64,000 nt of DNA from Deferribacteraceae bacterium UBA6793 (lineage in GTDB: Bacteria; Chrysiogenota; Deferribacteres; Deferribacterales; Geovibrionaceae): contig DKFP01000010.1 of assembly GCA_002452405.1 (NCBI GenBank), positions 124,001 to 188,000 of the forward strand, read 5' to 3'. Under the pieces are notes generated by a model. That model was given only the letters and a program-made list of their open reading frames with translations, was not told the DNA's origin and did not search any database. The stretch's first letter is position 1; each line of letters starts with the position of its first letter. Below are positions 50,458-58,700 of the stretch, piece by piece. A program made the position numbers and the translations under genes.

Positions 50458-51258
50458 TTACAGTCCTAAAACGTCGAACATGTTGTAGAAACCGACAGGT
50501 TTGCCTGCCACCCAGACCGCTGCGGAGATGGCTCCGTTTGCGAAAGTGTCTCTGGTGTGCGCCCTGTGGGTTATCTCTATGCGCTCGCCCTGTCCGCAGA
50601 ACATCACTGTGTGTTCGCCGACTATGTCACCAGCGCGCAGGGTCTGCATACCTATCTCTTTGTCGGTTCGGGGACCGATGATACCGTGGCGGCAGAAAGC
50701 GCCGTCTTTTTCGATATCTCTGCCGAGAACGTTTGCGATAACCTCGCCCATCTTCATGGCTGTGCCGCTGGGTGCGTCCTTTTTCAGCCTGTGGTGGGAT
50801 TCGACTATCTCAATGTCGTATCTTTCGCCTATTGCCTTTGCTACCATCTCAAGCACCTTAAAGGTGAGGTTTACGCCGAGGCTCATGTTGGGTGAAAACA
50901 GTACGGGTATCTTTTCAGACAGCTTTCTGACCTCTTCAGTCTGCGCTGCGCTGAGTCCCGTGCTGCCGATAACGACAGGCTTGCCTATCTTCGCGTATGC
51001 TTCGAGGTTTTTCATTGTGGGTTCTGCGCCTGTGAAGTCTATGAAAGCGTCACAGCCGCCCAAAGCATCCTGCATGTCGGAAGTTATCTTTACGCCTATT
51101 TTGCCGATGCCTGCGACCTCGCCCGCGTCGTGCCCCAGAAATGGACACGCGGCGTGTTCCAGCGTGCCGGAAACGGTGCATCTGTCGTCTTCATTTATAA
51201 GAGCTATGATGCGGCGACCCATTTTTCCAGCCGCACCGACCATCGCAATTTTCGTCAT
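50458..51258 (-). CDS. dapB: 4-hydroxy-tetrahydrodipicolinate reductase
   Basis: A 266-residue enzyme. The N-terminal dinucleotide loop KIAMVGAAGKMGRRI binds NAD(P)H, and ESHHRLKKDAPSGTAMKMGE is the catalytic signature with His-His and Lys. It makes tetrahydrodipicolinate in lysine/diaminopimelate synthesis. It overlaps dapA by four bases. It is the fourth gene in the order lysA-dapF-dapA-dapB. Confidence 0.97.
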   Translation of the reverse strand: MTKIAMVGAAGKMGRRIIALINEDDRCTVSGTLEHAACPFLGHDAGEVAGIGKIGVKITSDMQDALGGCDAFIDFTGAEPTMKNLEAYAKIGKPVVIGSTGLSAAQTEEVRKLSEKIPVLFSPNMSLGVNLTFKVLEMVAKAIGERYDIEIVESHHRLKKDAPSGTAMKMGEVIANVLGRDIEKDGAFCRHGIIGPRTDKEIGMQTLRAGDIVGEHTVMFCGQGERIEITHRAHTRDTFANGAISAAVWVAGKPVGFYNMFDVLGL

Positions 51259-52127
51259 ATAATGCCGACCTGTTTCATAACGGCGGTAAGTTTCGCCGTG
51301 CCCGCTTCTGTCATGGGGATGAGAGGAAGGCGTATTTCAGGTTCGATAAGTCCCATCAGTTCAAGCGCTTTCTTAACGGGGATGGGGTTCGTTTCAAGAA
51401 ACAGAGCGTTGAACAGGGGAAGCAGTTTGAAATGCAATTCCCTTGCGGTTTTCATATCGCCTGCGACAAAAGCGTCGTAAAGCGCTGCCGCGTCAGCGGG
51501 GCACACGTTCACAGAAGCTGATATAACACCGCTCGCGCCGATGCACATAAGCGGGTAATAGAGTGAATCCTCACCCGCAAGCAGACCGAAGCCTTTTTCC
51601 GCGTTACCGAGTATTGCGCCCGCCTGATCCATTGAACCGCTCGCCTCTTTAATGGCTACAATGTTCGGTATCCTGGAGAGGCGCACAACGGTGTCGGGCA
51701 GCATGTTAACGGAAGTTCTGCCGGGTACGTTGTACATAACTATCGGTATGTCCACGCGCTCAGCAACGTGTTTAAAGTGCTGATACAGACCCTCCTGAGT
51801 GGGTTTGTTGTAGTAAGGTGTGATGATAAGCGCTCCGTCAGCACCGGCTTTTTTAGCGTGTTCGGTAAGAAATACGGTTTCGTGTGTGGAATTTGAGCCG
51901 GAACCTGCGATAACGGGAACGCGTTTTTTTGTCTGATCTATTACTATGTCGATAACTCTGCAATGCTCATCGTGTGTCAGGGTTGCGGATTCGCCTGTTG
52001 TTCCACAGGGAACTATGCCGTCCGTACCTCTGGCTATCTGGTATTCAACCAGATTTCTGAGAGCTTCCTCGTCGATAGCGTTATTTTTAAAGGGCGTGGC
52101 AATGGCAACAATACTGCCTTCAAACAT
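51255..52127 (-). CDS. dapA: 4-hydroxy-tetrahydrodipicolinate synthase
   Basis: A 290-residue class I aldolase-fold enzyme. The Schiff-base lysine lies in NIVAIKEASGSMDQA, the catalytic tyrosine in VMYNVPGRTSVNM, and the N-terminal GTTGESATLTHDEH is typical. It joins pyruvate and aspartate semialdehyde. The stop overlaps dapB by four bases; dapF lies 29 bases upstream. Confidence 0.97.
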   Translation of the reverse strand: MFEGSIVAIATPFKNNAIDEEALRNLVEYQIARGTDGIVPCGTTGESATLTHDEHCRVIDIVIDQTKKRVPVIAGSGSNSTHETVFLTEHAKKAGADGALIITPYYNKPTQEGLYQHFKHVAERVDIPIVMYNVPGRTSVNMLPDTVVRLSRIPNIVAIKEASGSMDQAGAILGNAEKGFGLLAGEDSLYYPLMCIGASGVISASVNVCPADAAALYDAFVAGDMKTARELHFKLLPLFNALFLETNPIPVKKALELMGLIEPEIRLPLIPMTEAGTAKLTAVMKQVGII

Positions 52128-52156
52128 TGGATATCCTCCGGTATATATTTTTATTT

Positions 52157-52975
52157 TTAATAATTTACAGCTTCTTCTGTCAGTTCGCCGGTGTAGATGA
52201 CACGGGCTTCGCCCTCCAGATACACCTTATCGCCTTCCAGATAGACCTTCAGCAGTTTTCCGCTGGTGGTCTTTATTGTGACCGGGCTTTTCAGAAGCCC
52301 TTTAGAAACGGCGAACATGGCACATGCAACGGAACCCGTTCCGCAAGCCATAGTTTCGCCTTCAACCCCTCTCTCATAGGTTCTCACCCTGAGATGTCCG
52401 TTGTTGTCCACGCCGCAGAAGTTCACGTTTGTGCCTTTGGGCGCGTAATATTCGTGGTAGCGCAGAGCGGGACCGTATTTCATTATGTCCGCGCCCTCAA
52501 CATCGTCCGTGAAAACAACGCAGTGGGGAACCCCGGTGTTGACGCTGTTCACTTCCATTTTTTCACCCTTAACATCGAGGGTGTAAGACTCTTTATAGTC
52601 AAAAGGCTGAGTCATGCAGACTTTAACGTCCGGTTCAGCCTTTATCTCCGCTTCGATGATGCCCGCCAGTGTTTCGAAGGACATTTTTTCGCCTGCAATG
52701 CCGTTAAGGTAGGCAAAGCGCGCCGCACAGCGGGAACCGTTTCCGCACATTTCCGCAACGGATCCGTCTGAATTGTAGAACTGCCATGAAAAATCCGCCC
52801 CCTGTTTCGGAGCCTCTATCAGAAAAAGACCGTCCGCACCGACAGAAACGCATCTTGCGCAAGTCTTCACAACGAAATCAACAAGGTTGATGCCGTCCAT
52901 TTTTCCATCTCTGTTGTCGATGATGATAAAGTCGTTTCCTGAGCCGCTCATTTTGTAGAAAGGGATTTTTCTCAT
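52157..52975 (-). CDS. dapF: Diaminopimelate epimerase
   Basis: A 272-residue enzyme. MSGSGNDFIIIDNRDG is the N-terminal motif; the two catalytic cysteines are in MCGNGSRCAARFAY and ACGTGSVACAMFA. It converts LL- to meso-diaminopimelate for peptidoglycan and lysine. Use of DapF means that the epimerase branch, rather than the dehydrogenase branch, is followed. The acyl or aminotransferase steps are not in the window. It lies six bases from lysA. Confidence 0.97.
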   Translation of the reverse strand: MRKIPFYKMSGSGNDFIIIDNRDGKMDGINLVDFVVKTCARCVSVGADGLFLIEAPKQGADFSWQFYNSDGSVAEMCGNGSRCAARFAYLNGIAGEKMSFETLAGIIEAEIKAEPDVKVCMTQPFDYKESYTLDVKGEKMEVNSVNTGVPHCVVFTDDVEGADIMKYGPALRYHEYYAPKGTNVNFCGVDNNGHLRVRTYERGVEGETMACGTGSVACAMFAVSKGLLKSPVTIKTTSGKLLKVYLEGDKVYLEGEARVIYTGELTEEAVNY

Positions 52976-52981
52976 ATATTC

Positions 52982-54241
52982 TTACCTGTTCCTGAGAAAT
53001 GACGGAACCGATTCCGGTCCTGTCAGATCCGCATAGGTTTCTCTTCGTCTTATTATATAGTAATTTCCGCCGCTCACAAGAACTTCCGCAGCTCTCGGAC
53101 GGGAATTATAGTTACTCGCCATGCTCATGCCGTATGCGCCCGCGCTCATAACCGCAAAAAGTCCGCCGACCTGAACGTCTGCAACTTTCCTGTCCTTTGC
53201 CAGAAAGTCGCCGGTTTCACATATGGGACCGACAACGTCACAGATGACAGTTTCCGCAGTCTCGCGCACAGGTAGAATACTGTGGTACGCATCGTAAAGT
53301 GATGGTCTCGCCAGATCGTTCATCGCCGCGTCAACAACCTTGAAATGCTTACTGCCGCTGCTCTTTGTGTAAAGAACGTCTGTAACAAGCACCCCTGCAT
53401 TACCGGAAATGTTTCTGCCCGGCTCAAAAATCAGGGTTATATCAAGATCTCCCACAGCTTCCAGAATCGCTTTGGCGTAATCTTCATGTTTTGGTGCAGT
53501 CTCGTCGTTATATGTTATGCCGAGACCTCCGCCCATGTCCAGATATTTTATATTAATTCCGTCAGCCCGCAAGTCTTTAATAAGACTTACCATAATCTTT
53601 GCCGCGTCCGCAAATGGCGAAACGTCGGTGAGCTGTGAGCCGATGTGGCAGTGAACACCCTCAACATCAAGACTGTCAAGCCCCGCTGCATACCGGAAAT
53701 GCTCCCGCGCCGTATCTGCTGAAATACCGAATTTATTCTTTTTAAGCCCTGTGGAGATATAGGGATGTGTTTTGGGGTCAACGTTCGGATTGACTCGGAT
53801 GGCTATGCGCGCACGTTTGCCCGCTTTTTTAGCCTCTTCGTTCAGAACGTCAAGTTCCTGCGCCGATTCCGCGTTAAACATAAGTATGCCTGCGTTGAGC
53901 GCCTCGCGTATCTCCTGCCTTGTTTTGCCGACTCCGGCATAAACGATCTTCTGCGGGTCTATGCCCGCTTTAAGAGCCCTGTGCAGTTCGCCGCCGGAAA
54001 CTATATCCGCCCCAGCGCCAATTGAACCGAGAAGACTCAGTATGCCGATATTAGGACAGGACTTCACCGCGAAACAGATTATTTTTTCGCGCCCGCTAAA
54101 GGCGCCGCTGAACGTGCTGAAACTTTCTGAAAATGATTTTGCGCTATAGACATAAAAAGGCGTACCTATCTCAGAGGCTATCTGTTCCAGAGACACCCCA
54201 TCGCAGTACATAGTTCCGTTTTCATAAGAGAAATAATCCAT
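52982..54241 (-). CDS. lysA: Diaminopimelate decarboxylase
   Basis: About 419 residues, a PLP enzyme of the alanine-racemase-like fold. CFAVKSCPNIGILSLLGSIGAGADIVSGGEL contains the PLP lysine (AVKSCPN). HIGSQLTDVSPF, MGGGLGITY and CDVVGPICETGDFLAKDR are further signatures; the last contains the active-site Cys. It makes lysine from meso-diaminopimelate. ATG at 54241 is five bases after GGGAG; the frame open to 54262 is not needed. It is the first gene of lysA-dapF-dapA-dapB. Confidence 0.96.
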   Translation of the reverse strand: MDYFSYENGTMYCDGVSLEQIASEIGTPFYVYSAKSFSESFSTFSGAFSGREKIICFAVKSCPNIGILSLLGSIGAGADIVSGGELHRALKAGIDPQKIVYAGVGKTRQEIREALNAGILMFNAESAQELDVLNEEAKKAGKRARIAIRVNPNVDPKTHPYISTGLKKNKFGISADTAREHFRYAAGLDSLDVEGVHCHIGSQLTDVSPFADAAKIMVSLIKDLRADGINIKYLDMGGGLGITYNDETAPKHEDYAKAILEAVGDLDITLIFEPGRNISGNAGVLVTDVLYTKSSGSKHFKVVDAAMNDLARPSLYDAYHSILPVRETAETVICDVVGPICETGDFLAKDRKVADVQVGGLFAVMSAGAYGMSMASNYNSRPRAAEVLVSGGNYYIIRRRETYADLTGPESVPSFLRNR

Positions 54242-54292
54242 TGAGGCTCCCGAAAAACTCACTCAATCAGAATCCTGCAAAAGTCTGCCTAA

Positions 54293-54321
54293 AAGCTACC
54301 ACCGCAACGTACTTTTGTCAA
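54293..54321 (-). promoter_or_regulatory. Possible sigma-70 promoter for the lysine operon
   Basis: The minus strand has a perfect TTGACA (54316-54321) 17 bases from TAGCTT (54293-54298), which is a weak -10. It lies between the msbA stop and lysA. No lysine riboswitch is apparent in this short gap. Confidence 0.4.
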
Positions 54322-54326
54322 AGTGA

Positions 54327-56060
54327 TTAATCCCCTCCGCTGCCAAACTGAAGCCGGCAGAGATTTGAATAAATATCGCTGCTTTTGATGAGTTCATTGT
54401 GTTTTCCGGTGGCGGCAACGCGCCCCTTGTCCAGCACCACTATCATGTCTGCGTTGACTATGGTTGAAAGCCTGTGCGCTATTACAAAGCTGGTTCTGCC
54501 CTTCATAAGATTTGTCAGCGCCTGTTGAACAATACGTTCCGACTCCGTGTCCAGAGCGCTTGTAGCCTCGTCAAGGATGAGTATAGGCGGGTTCATCAGA
54601 AGCGCCCGCGCTATTGTAAGTCTCTGTTTCTGACCGCCCGAAAGCCTGTCGCCACGCTCTCCGATAACTGTGTCGAAACCGTCGGTAAGCTCGTTTATAA
54701 ACCCGGTGGCATAGGCGCTCCCGGCGGCGGATTTTATCCTTTCCATGTCTGCATCTTCAACGCCGTAAGCTATGTTATTTTTCACAGTCTCGTTAAACAG
54801 GAACGGTTCCTGAGACACTATACCGATGTTGCGGCGGAGAGAATTTACGCTGAACTCCCTTATGTCGGTTCCGCCTATGGTTATACGTCCGCCCGTAACG
54901 TCATAAAATCTGGGAATCAGGGCAGCTATGGTGCTTTTTCCGGCGCCGCTGGCACCGACCAGAGCCACTGTCATCCCCGGTTTAACGTCCAGACTGACTC
55001 CGTTGAGAACTATGTCCTCACCTGTCTGATATTTGAAGAAAACGTCCTCGAAACGTATCTCTTTACCTTCCGCCTGACAAATGAGCGTGCCGTCGTTGTC
55101 CAGCATCTCGTTCTGCTCGTCCAGCAGTTCGAAAATCCTGTCGGCAGACGCAAGCGCCGTTTGAACGGTGGTGTTGTCGCTGATTATCTTTTTAAAAGGT
55201 TCGAACATGAGTCCGAATGCCGTTACGAAAGAGAAGAAAGTACCGGGCGTTGTGTTGCCTTTAATAACCTCAAAACCGCCGTAGAATATTATACCCGCCA
55301 CGGCGAACCCTGCGATGGTCTCCATCATGGGCGAGCTGAGAGCGGAAACAGCAAGTTTTTTCAGTTTATAGTGAACTTCCTGATCGTTAAGGCGGACAAA
55401 TTTGTCTATCTCGCGGTCTTCCGACGCAAAAGCCTTGACCACCTTAACCCCTGTGAAGCTCTCCTGAAGAGCGGAGGACACTATGCCCACCTGCTCCTGT
55501 TCCTTGCGGCTGTAGCGTTTTATCATTTTGCCGGATTTCTTTATCAGAATCAGCATGAAAGGCAAAGCTATGAAAATTGTTGAACCGAGTTTAAAGTCCT
55601 GATAGAGGACGACACCTATGAGAAAGAACACCGAAAGGGAATCGCGGAAAATCTTCACTGCGGCGGGAATGGCGTTCTGCATGTTGTTGGCGTCACTGAT
55701 GATGCGTGCCATCATGGTGCCCGTCTCATTGCTGTCGTAATAGCGCATGGGAAGATATATCATCTTTGCATACAGCTCCTCCCGCAGCTTTTTCACAGCC
55801 ATCTGGGCGGCGTACTGCATCTGATGCACCTGTATGAAGCGTGCTGCGCAGCGGAAGGAATACATCACCACGATCACTACAGGGATAAGCCGCAGCATAT
55901 CCTCTTTCTTCGCGATAAATATATCGTCCAGAACGTGTTTTACGATGTATGCCGTAGCACCGTCCGTTGCCGAAACAAAGGAGGACGCTATCAGAGCGAA
56001 TATAATCTTCTTTTTGTTGGGTTGGAAATATTTGTATATACGTTTGAATCTGCTGTTCAT
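54327..56060 (-). CDS. msbA: MsbA-like lipid-exporting ABC transporter
   Basis: A 577-residue half-transporter with an N-terminal six-helix domain (residues about 1-310) and a C-terminal ATPase. Walker A is VALVGASGAGKSTIAAL, the signature LSGGQKQR, and Walker B ILILDEATSALD. MsbA flips lipid A or related lipids across the inner membrane. Other lipid or drug exporters share the same shape, so the exact substrate is inferred. It is upstream of the lysine operon, but the functional link is not evident. Confidence 0.88.
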   Translation of the reverse strand: MNSRFKRIYKYFQPNKKKIIFALIASSFVSATDGATAYIVKHVLDDIFIAKKEDMLRLIPVVIVVMYSFRCAARFIQVHQMQYAAQMAVKKLREELYAKMIYLPMRYYDSNETGTMMARIISDANNMQNAIPAAVKIFRDSLSVFFLIGVVLYQDFKLGSTIFIALPFMLILIKKSGKMIKRYSRKEQEQVGIVSSALQESFTGVKVVKAFASEDREIDKFVRLNDQEVHYKLKKLAVSALSSPMMETIAGFAVAGIIFYGGFEVIKGNTTPGTFFSFVTAFGLMFEPFKKIISDNTTVQTALASADRIFELLDEQNEMLDNDGTLICQAEGKEIRFEDVFFKYQTGEDIVLNGVSLDVKPGMTVALVGASGAGKSTIAALIPRFYDVTGGRITIGGTDIREFSVNSLRRNIGIVSQEPFLFNETVKNNIAYGVEDADMERIKSAAGSAYATGFINELTDGFDTVIGERGDRLSGGQKQRLTIARALLMNPPILILDEATSALDTESERIVQQALTNLMKGRTSFVIAHRLSTIVNADMIVVLDKGRVAATGKHNELIKSSDIYSNLCRLQFGSGGD

Positions 56061-56127
56061 TCAGATATTGTTACAGAAGTGCTTAAAGATTTTCAACCGA
56101 TTTTAATGAAATCACAAAAAAACCGCT

Positions 56128-56790
56128 TCATCGATACTGTTTCGCAGCCTCTCTGAACCAGCGCAAAGCCTCTTTATTGTCCCTTTTTGTACCGCGTCCG
56201 GCGCTCAGCATACAGCCGAGGTTATACATCGCCTCGCCGTGCCCCTGTTCCGCCGCCTTCGTATACCAGTATACCGCGTCTTCGTCGCTCTGGATAGTTC
56301 CTCTGCCCCCGGCAAAGAGCAGCCCCAGCTTGTTCTGAGCTGCGGCAAAGTCCTGTTCCGCAGCCATCTCAAAATATTCGAACGCCTTTTTCGCATCCTT
56401 CTTCCCTGTGTGTCCGCGCAGATAGTAAAGCCCCGCCTTGTACTGAGCCTCTGCAAGTCCCTTCCGCGCAGCCGCCTCGAACATGGCAAGAGCGTCATCC
56501 GCTCTTTGTTCCATGTATATTCCGTGGCGCATGTAATTCCCAAGTATCAGCATGGCATGTGGCGAACCAAGTTTCGCACTGAGAAAATAAAGGTTAACAG
56601 CCGCCCGTACGTTCTTTTTGACACCCTGACCGTTCTCGTACATTGTGGCAAGGGTCAGGCACGCCGCCGGATTTGCCGCGTGCCTGCGAAGTACCTTCGC
56701 AGCCTTTCGAAACTGCCCGGCTTCATACAGGGTACCCGCATATTCAAGCGTCGGGCTAAAGATATTTCTTATTCTTCGAAACAGTTTCAT
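56128..56790 (-). CDS. Sel1-repeat protein
   Basis: About 220 residues with at least four Sel1-like repeats (LGSPHAMLILGNYMRHGIYMEQ; GLAEAQYKAGLYYLRGHTGKK; DFAAAQNKLGLLFAGGRGTIQ; GHGEAMYNLGCMLSAGRGTKR). These solenoids bind proteins. I choose ATG 56790, since longer starts (up to 56844) would overlap the glycosylase gene deeply; a 35-base overlap remains. No signal peptide is seen with this start. The function is unknown; it lies just after a DNA-repair gene by chance or co-transcription. Confidence 0.8.
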   Translation of the reverse strand: MKLFRRIRNIFSPTLEYAGTLYEAGQFRKAAKVLRRHAANPAACLTLATMYENGQGVKKNVRAAVNLYFLSAKLGSPHAMLILGNYMRHGIYMEQRADDALAMFEAAARKGLAEAQYKAGLYYLRGHTGKKDAKKAFEYFEMAAEQDFAAAQNKLGLLFAGGRGTIQSDEDAVYWYTKAAEQGHGEAMYNLGCMLSAGRGTKRDNKEALRWFREAAKQYR

Positions 56791-57406
56791 TATATCCGCA
56801 CACCTCATAACTGCCTTTTTTCGGCTTTGCGGTGCATCTTCCAAGGTATTTTTCGTCTATGAACCGGAAAGGAAGATGTTCGTCCCTGCCAGCCGGAATC
56901 CCCAGCCGGACCGTCTGAACTATACTCTCCGGTCTGTATCCGTCGTCTGTGACACGGATATCGGTCTCTTCCATCTGCCTTCCGTCGTAATCCTTCACGT
57001 CTATGCCCAGCGACCTGCAAACGAGTGTCTGACCGGATGCAAGCCTTGTAACATCCCTCATCCTTCCATCGGGCATAGGATTATTTTTCTGCATCATTAT
57101 AAGCGGTTCGCCCGTGCAGTCGGCAATCGCTGATTTTATGAGCACCGCGTTTCCTTCACCGTGCGCTGAAAAATTGAGCGAGGGTTTGCCGCGGGCGTAA
57201 TACATGTATATAGTGCCGCCGTCCATAAACAGCGCTCTGCGTTTTTCGGTATATCCCAGTGAAGCGTGGCTCCCCTTGTCGGAGATAAAATAACATTCAG
57301 TCTCTATGATCCTAAGGCGCATCATGCCGCGGGTTATGACTTTACCCAGCAGATCTATGGCGACCAGCATAGCGTTACGGTTGAAAAAAACAGGAGAAAG
57401 ATTCAT
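56756..57406 (-). CDS. mpg: 3-methyladenine DNA glycosylase (Mpg/AAG family)
   Basis: A 216-residue alkyladenine glycosylase. LGKVITRGMMRLRIIETECYF, the catalytic Glu segment, and HASLGYTEKRRALFMDGGTIYMYYARGKPSLNFSAHGEGNAVLIKSA are the family core. It removes alkylated purines from DNA. It overlaps the ankyrin gene by four bases (ATGA), and the Sel1 gene starts inside its end. So three unrelated proteins are in one transcript. Confidence 0.93.
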   Translation of the reverse strand: MNLSPVFFNRNAMLVAIDLLGKVITRGMMRLRIIETECYFISDKGSHASLGYTEKRRALFMDGGTIYMYYARGKPSLNFSAHGEGNAVLIKSAIADCTGEPLIMMQKNNPMPDGRMRDVTRLASGQTLVCRSLGIDVKDYDGRQMEETDIRVTDDGYRPESIVQTVRLGIPAGRDEHLPFRFIDEKYLGRCTAKPKKGSYEVCGYNETVSKNKKYL

Positions 57407-58431
57407 CTGAGGTTGCTTCTGAACTGTCCGGGCTGCGCCTGCTGTTGCTGCTGTTGTGCCGGCTGCGTCTGCATGGGCTGTGGCTGAGCCGGTATCTGAG
57501 AAGGTGCGGACTGTGTGGACGGAACAGTCGTCGGCAAAGGCGCGCCAGCGGGTGCGGCAGGGCTTTCCGGCATCGGTTCGCCGATGACTGTACCCTCCTG
57601 CGCCTGTTCCCCTGAGAGAATTTCCGCTATATCCTCGTGCCCGAAGCGGAAAGCGTAGTCCTGTGCCGTCTGCCCGACGTTGTCCCTTACGGTTTTGTCT
57701 GCGCCGAGACTCAGCAGAGAAAGCACTATTTTCGAATATCCGTTAGCGGACGCTTCCATAAGCGCCGTGCGACCGAGTTTATCCTTTGCGTTCACGTTGG
57801 CTTTGTTGTGCAGAAGAAGTTCTGCAAGATCGTCGTGCCCGTAATGTGCGGCTATCATAAGGGGTGTCTGCCCTTCGTTGTTCGGCTTGTTTGGGTTTGC
57901 GCCACGCTCAAGGAGTATTTTTGCGATACTCAGCTGTTTCTGTCTTGAAGCGTGTGCCGTGGGGGTCATTCCGTCTATGTCGGCAATGTTCGGGTTTGCA
58001 CCGCCCATCAGCAGAGCGGAAACAGCATTTCCGCGCCCCATGTAAACTGCGAGATTGAGCGCTGTAAAACCAAGCGTATCCTGTTTATTGATATCAGCTC
58101 CGCCGGATGTTATCAACTCGCGGAGTTTCTTTTCGTCTGCTTTCAGAACCGCCTGCATCATCGGAGTGCGGCTTTCAGCATAGGACGGAGCGTTTGCTTC
58201 CGCTGGCGCAGGCTGTTCACCCTCAGGTTCGCCGGCGGTTTCATCCGCAGCCAATTCCGCATCGGGTTCAACGTCCTTTTCACCCTTTTTATTCTCAGGG
58301 TTCCAGTCCGGATATATGGCTTTAATGATTTTATTGGTCACAATCGGTTTTTCAAGTGTTGAATCAATGATTAGAAGAACAATCACAACGGCAAGCAAAA
58401 CAGCAGATATGCTTAAAATCTTTTTGTTCAT
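57403..58431 (-). CDS. Ankyrin-repeat protein with N-terminal membrane anchor
   Basis: About 342 residues. One transmembrane segment (ILSISAVLLAVVIVLLII) at the N-terminus should place the rest outside the cytoplasm. An acidic linker leads to five ankyrin repeats (TPMMQAVLKADEKKLRELITSGGADINKQDTLGFTALNLAVYMGRGNAVSALLMGGANPNIADIDGMTP and on). The C-terminus is a low-complexity tail rich in Pro, Gln and Ala. ATG at 58431 follows GGGGT; I reject the longer frame to 58464. The role is unknown; periplasmic ankyrin proteins sometimes aid oxidative defence. Confidence 0.85.
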   Translation of the reverse strand: MNKKILSISAVLLAVVIVLLIIDSTLEKPIVTNKIIKAIYPDWNPENKKGEKDVEPDAELAADETAGEPEGEQPAPAEANAPSYAESRTPMMQAVLKADEKKLRELITSGGADINKQDTLGFTALNLAVYMGRGNAVSALLMGGANPNIADIDGMTPTAHASRQKQLSIAKILLERGANPNKPNNEGQTPLMIAAHYGHDDLAELLLHNKANVNAKDKLGRTALMEASANGYSKIVLSLLSLGADKTVRDNVGQTAQDYAFRFGHEDIAEILSGEQAQEGTVIGEPMPESPAAPAGAPLPTTVPSTQSAPSQIPAQPQPMQTQPAQQQQQQAQPGQFRSNLR

Positions 58432-58700
58432 CCGTACCCCGCTGTCAAAAGTATAATATTTCATTGTCAGCTAAGCAATAAAAAACAGTGAAAAGGTATG
58501 TTTAATATTAACACCGATGTAATTTTCAGTAATCAAATGTTTTTTTGACGTTTCGTAATTTTTTACTTTTCGCGCTAATATTTTTTATTCCGATATTTTT
58601 CTAAATCTCTCTAAAATCAATATTGACGGACTTTCATAAACTACTACTTTAGGTATATCTAAAAAAACACAATTCGAAATCTTTCATATTTGGAGCTGTT
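58432..58700. other. AT-rich divergent region before the two-component cluster
   Basis: About 270 bases. It is very AT-rich and must contain promoters for both the ankyrin gene and the histidine kinase gene. I found TTGACG-like boxes (near 58545 and 58623) but no convincing -10 partner. GGAG lies five bases before the kinase ATG. Confidence 0.5.

Noticed and set aside
54242..54326. Lysine riboswitch before lysA
   Set aside because: The gap from msbA is only 85 bases and lacks the conserved lysine-riboswitch core, which needs about 170 bases.
54474..55583. A 369-codon open frame antisense to msbA
   Set aside because: It lies wholly within the msbA coding region on the other strand and looks like no known protein.
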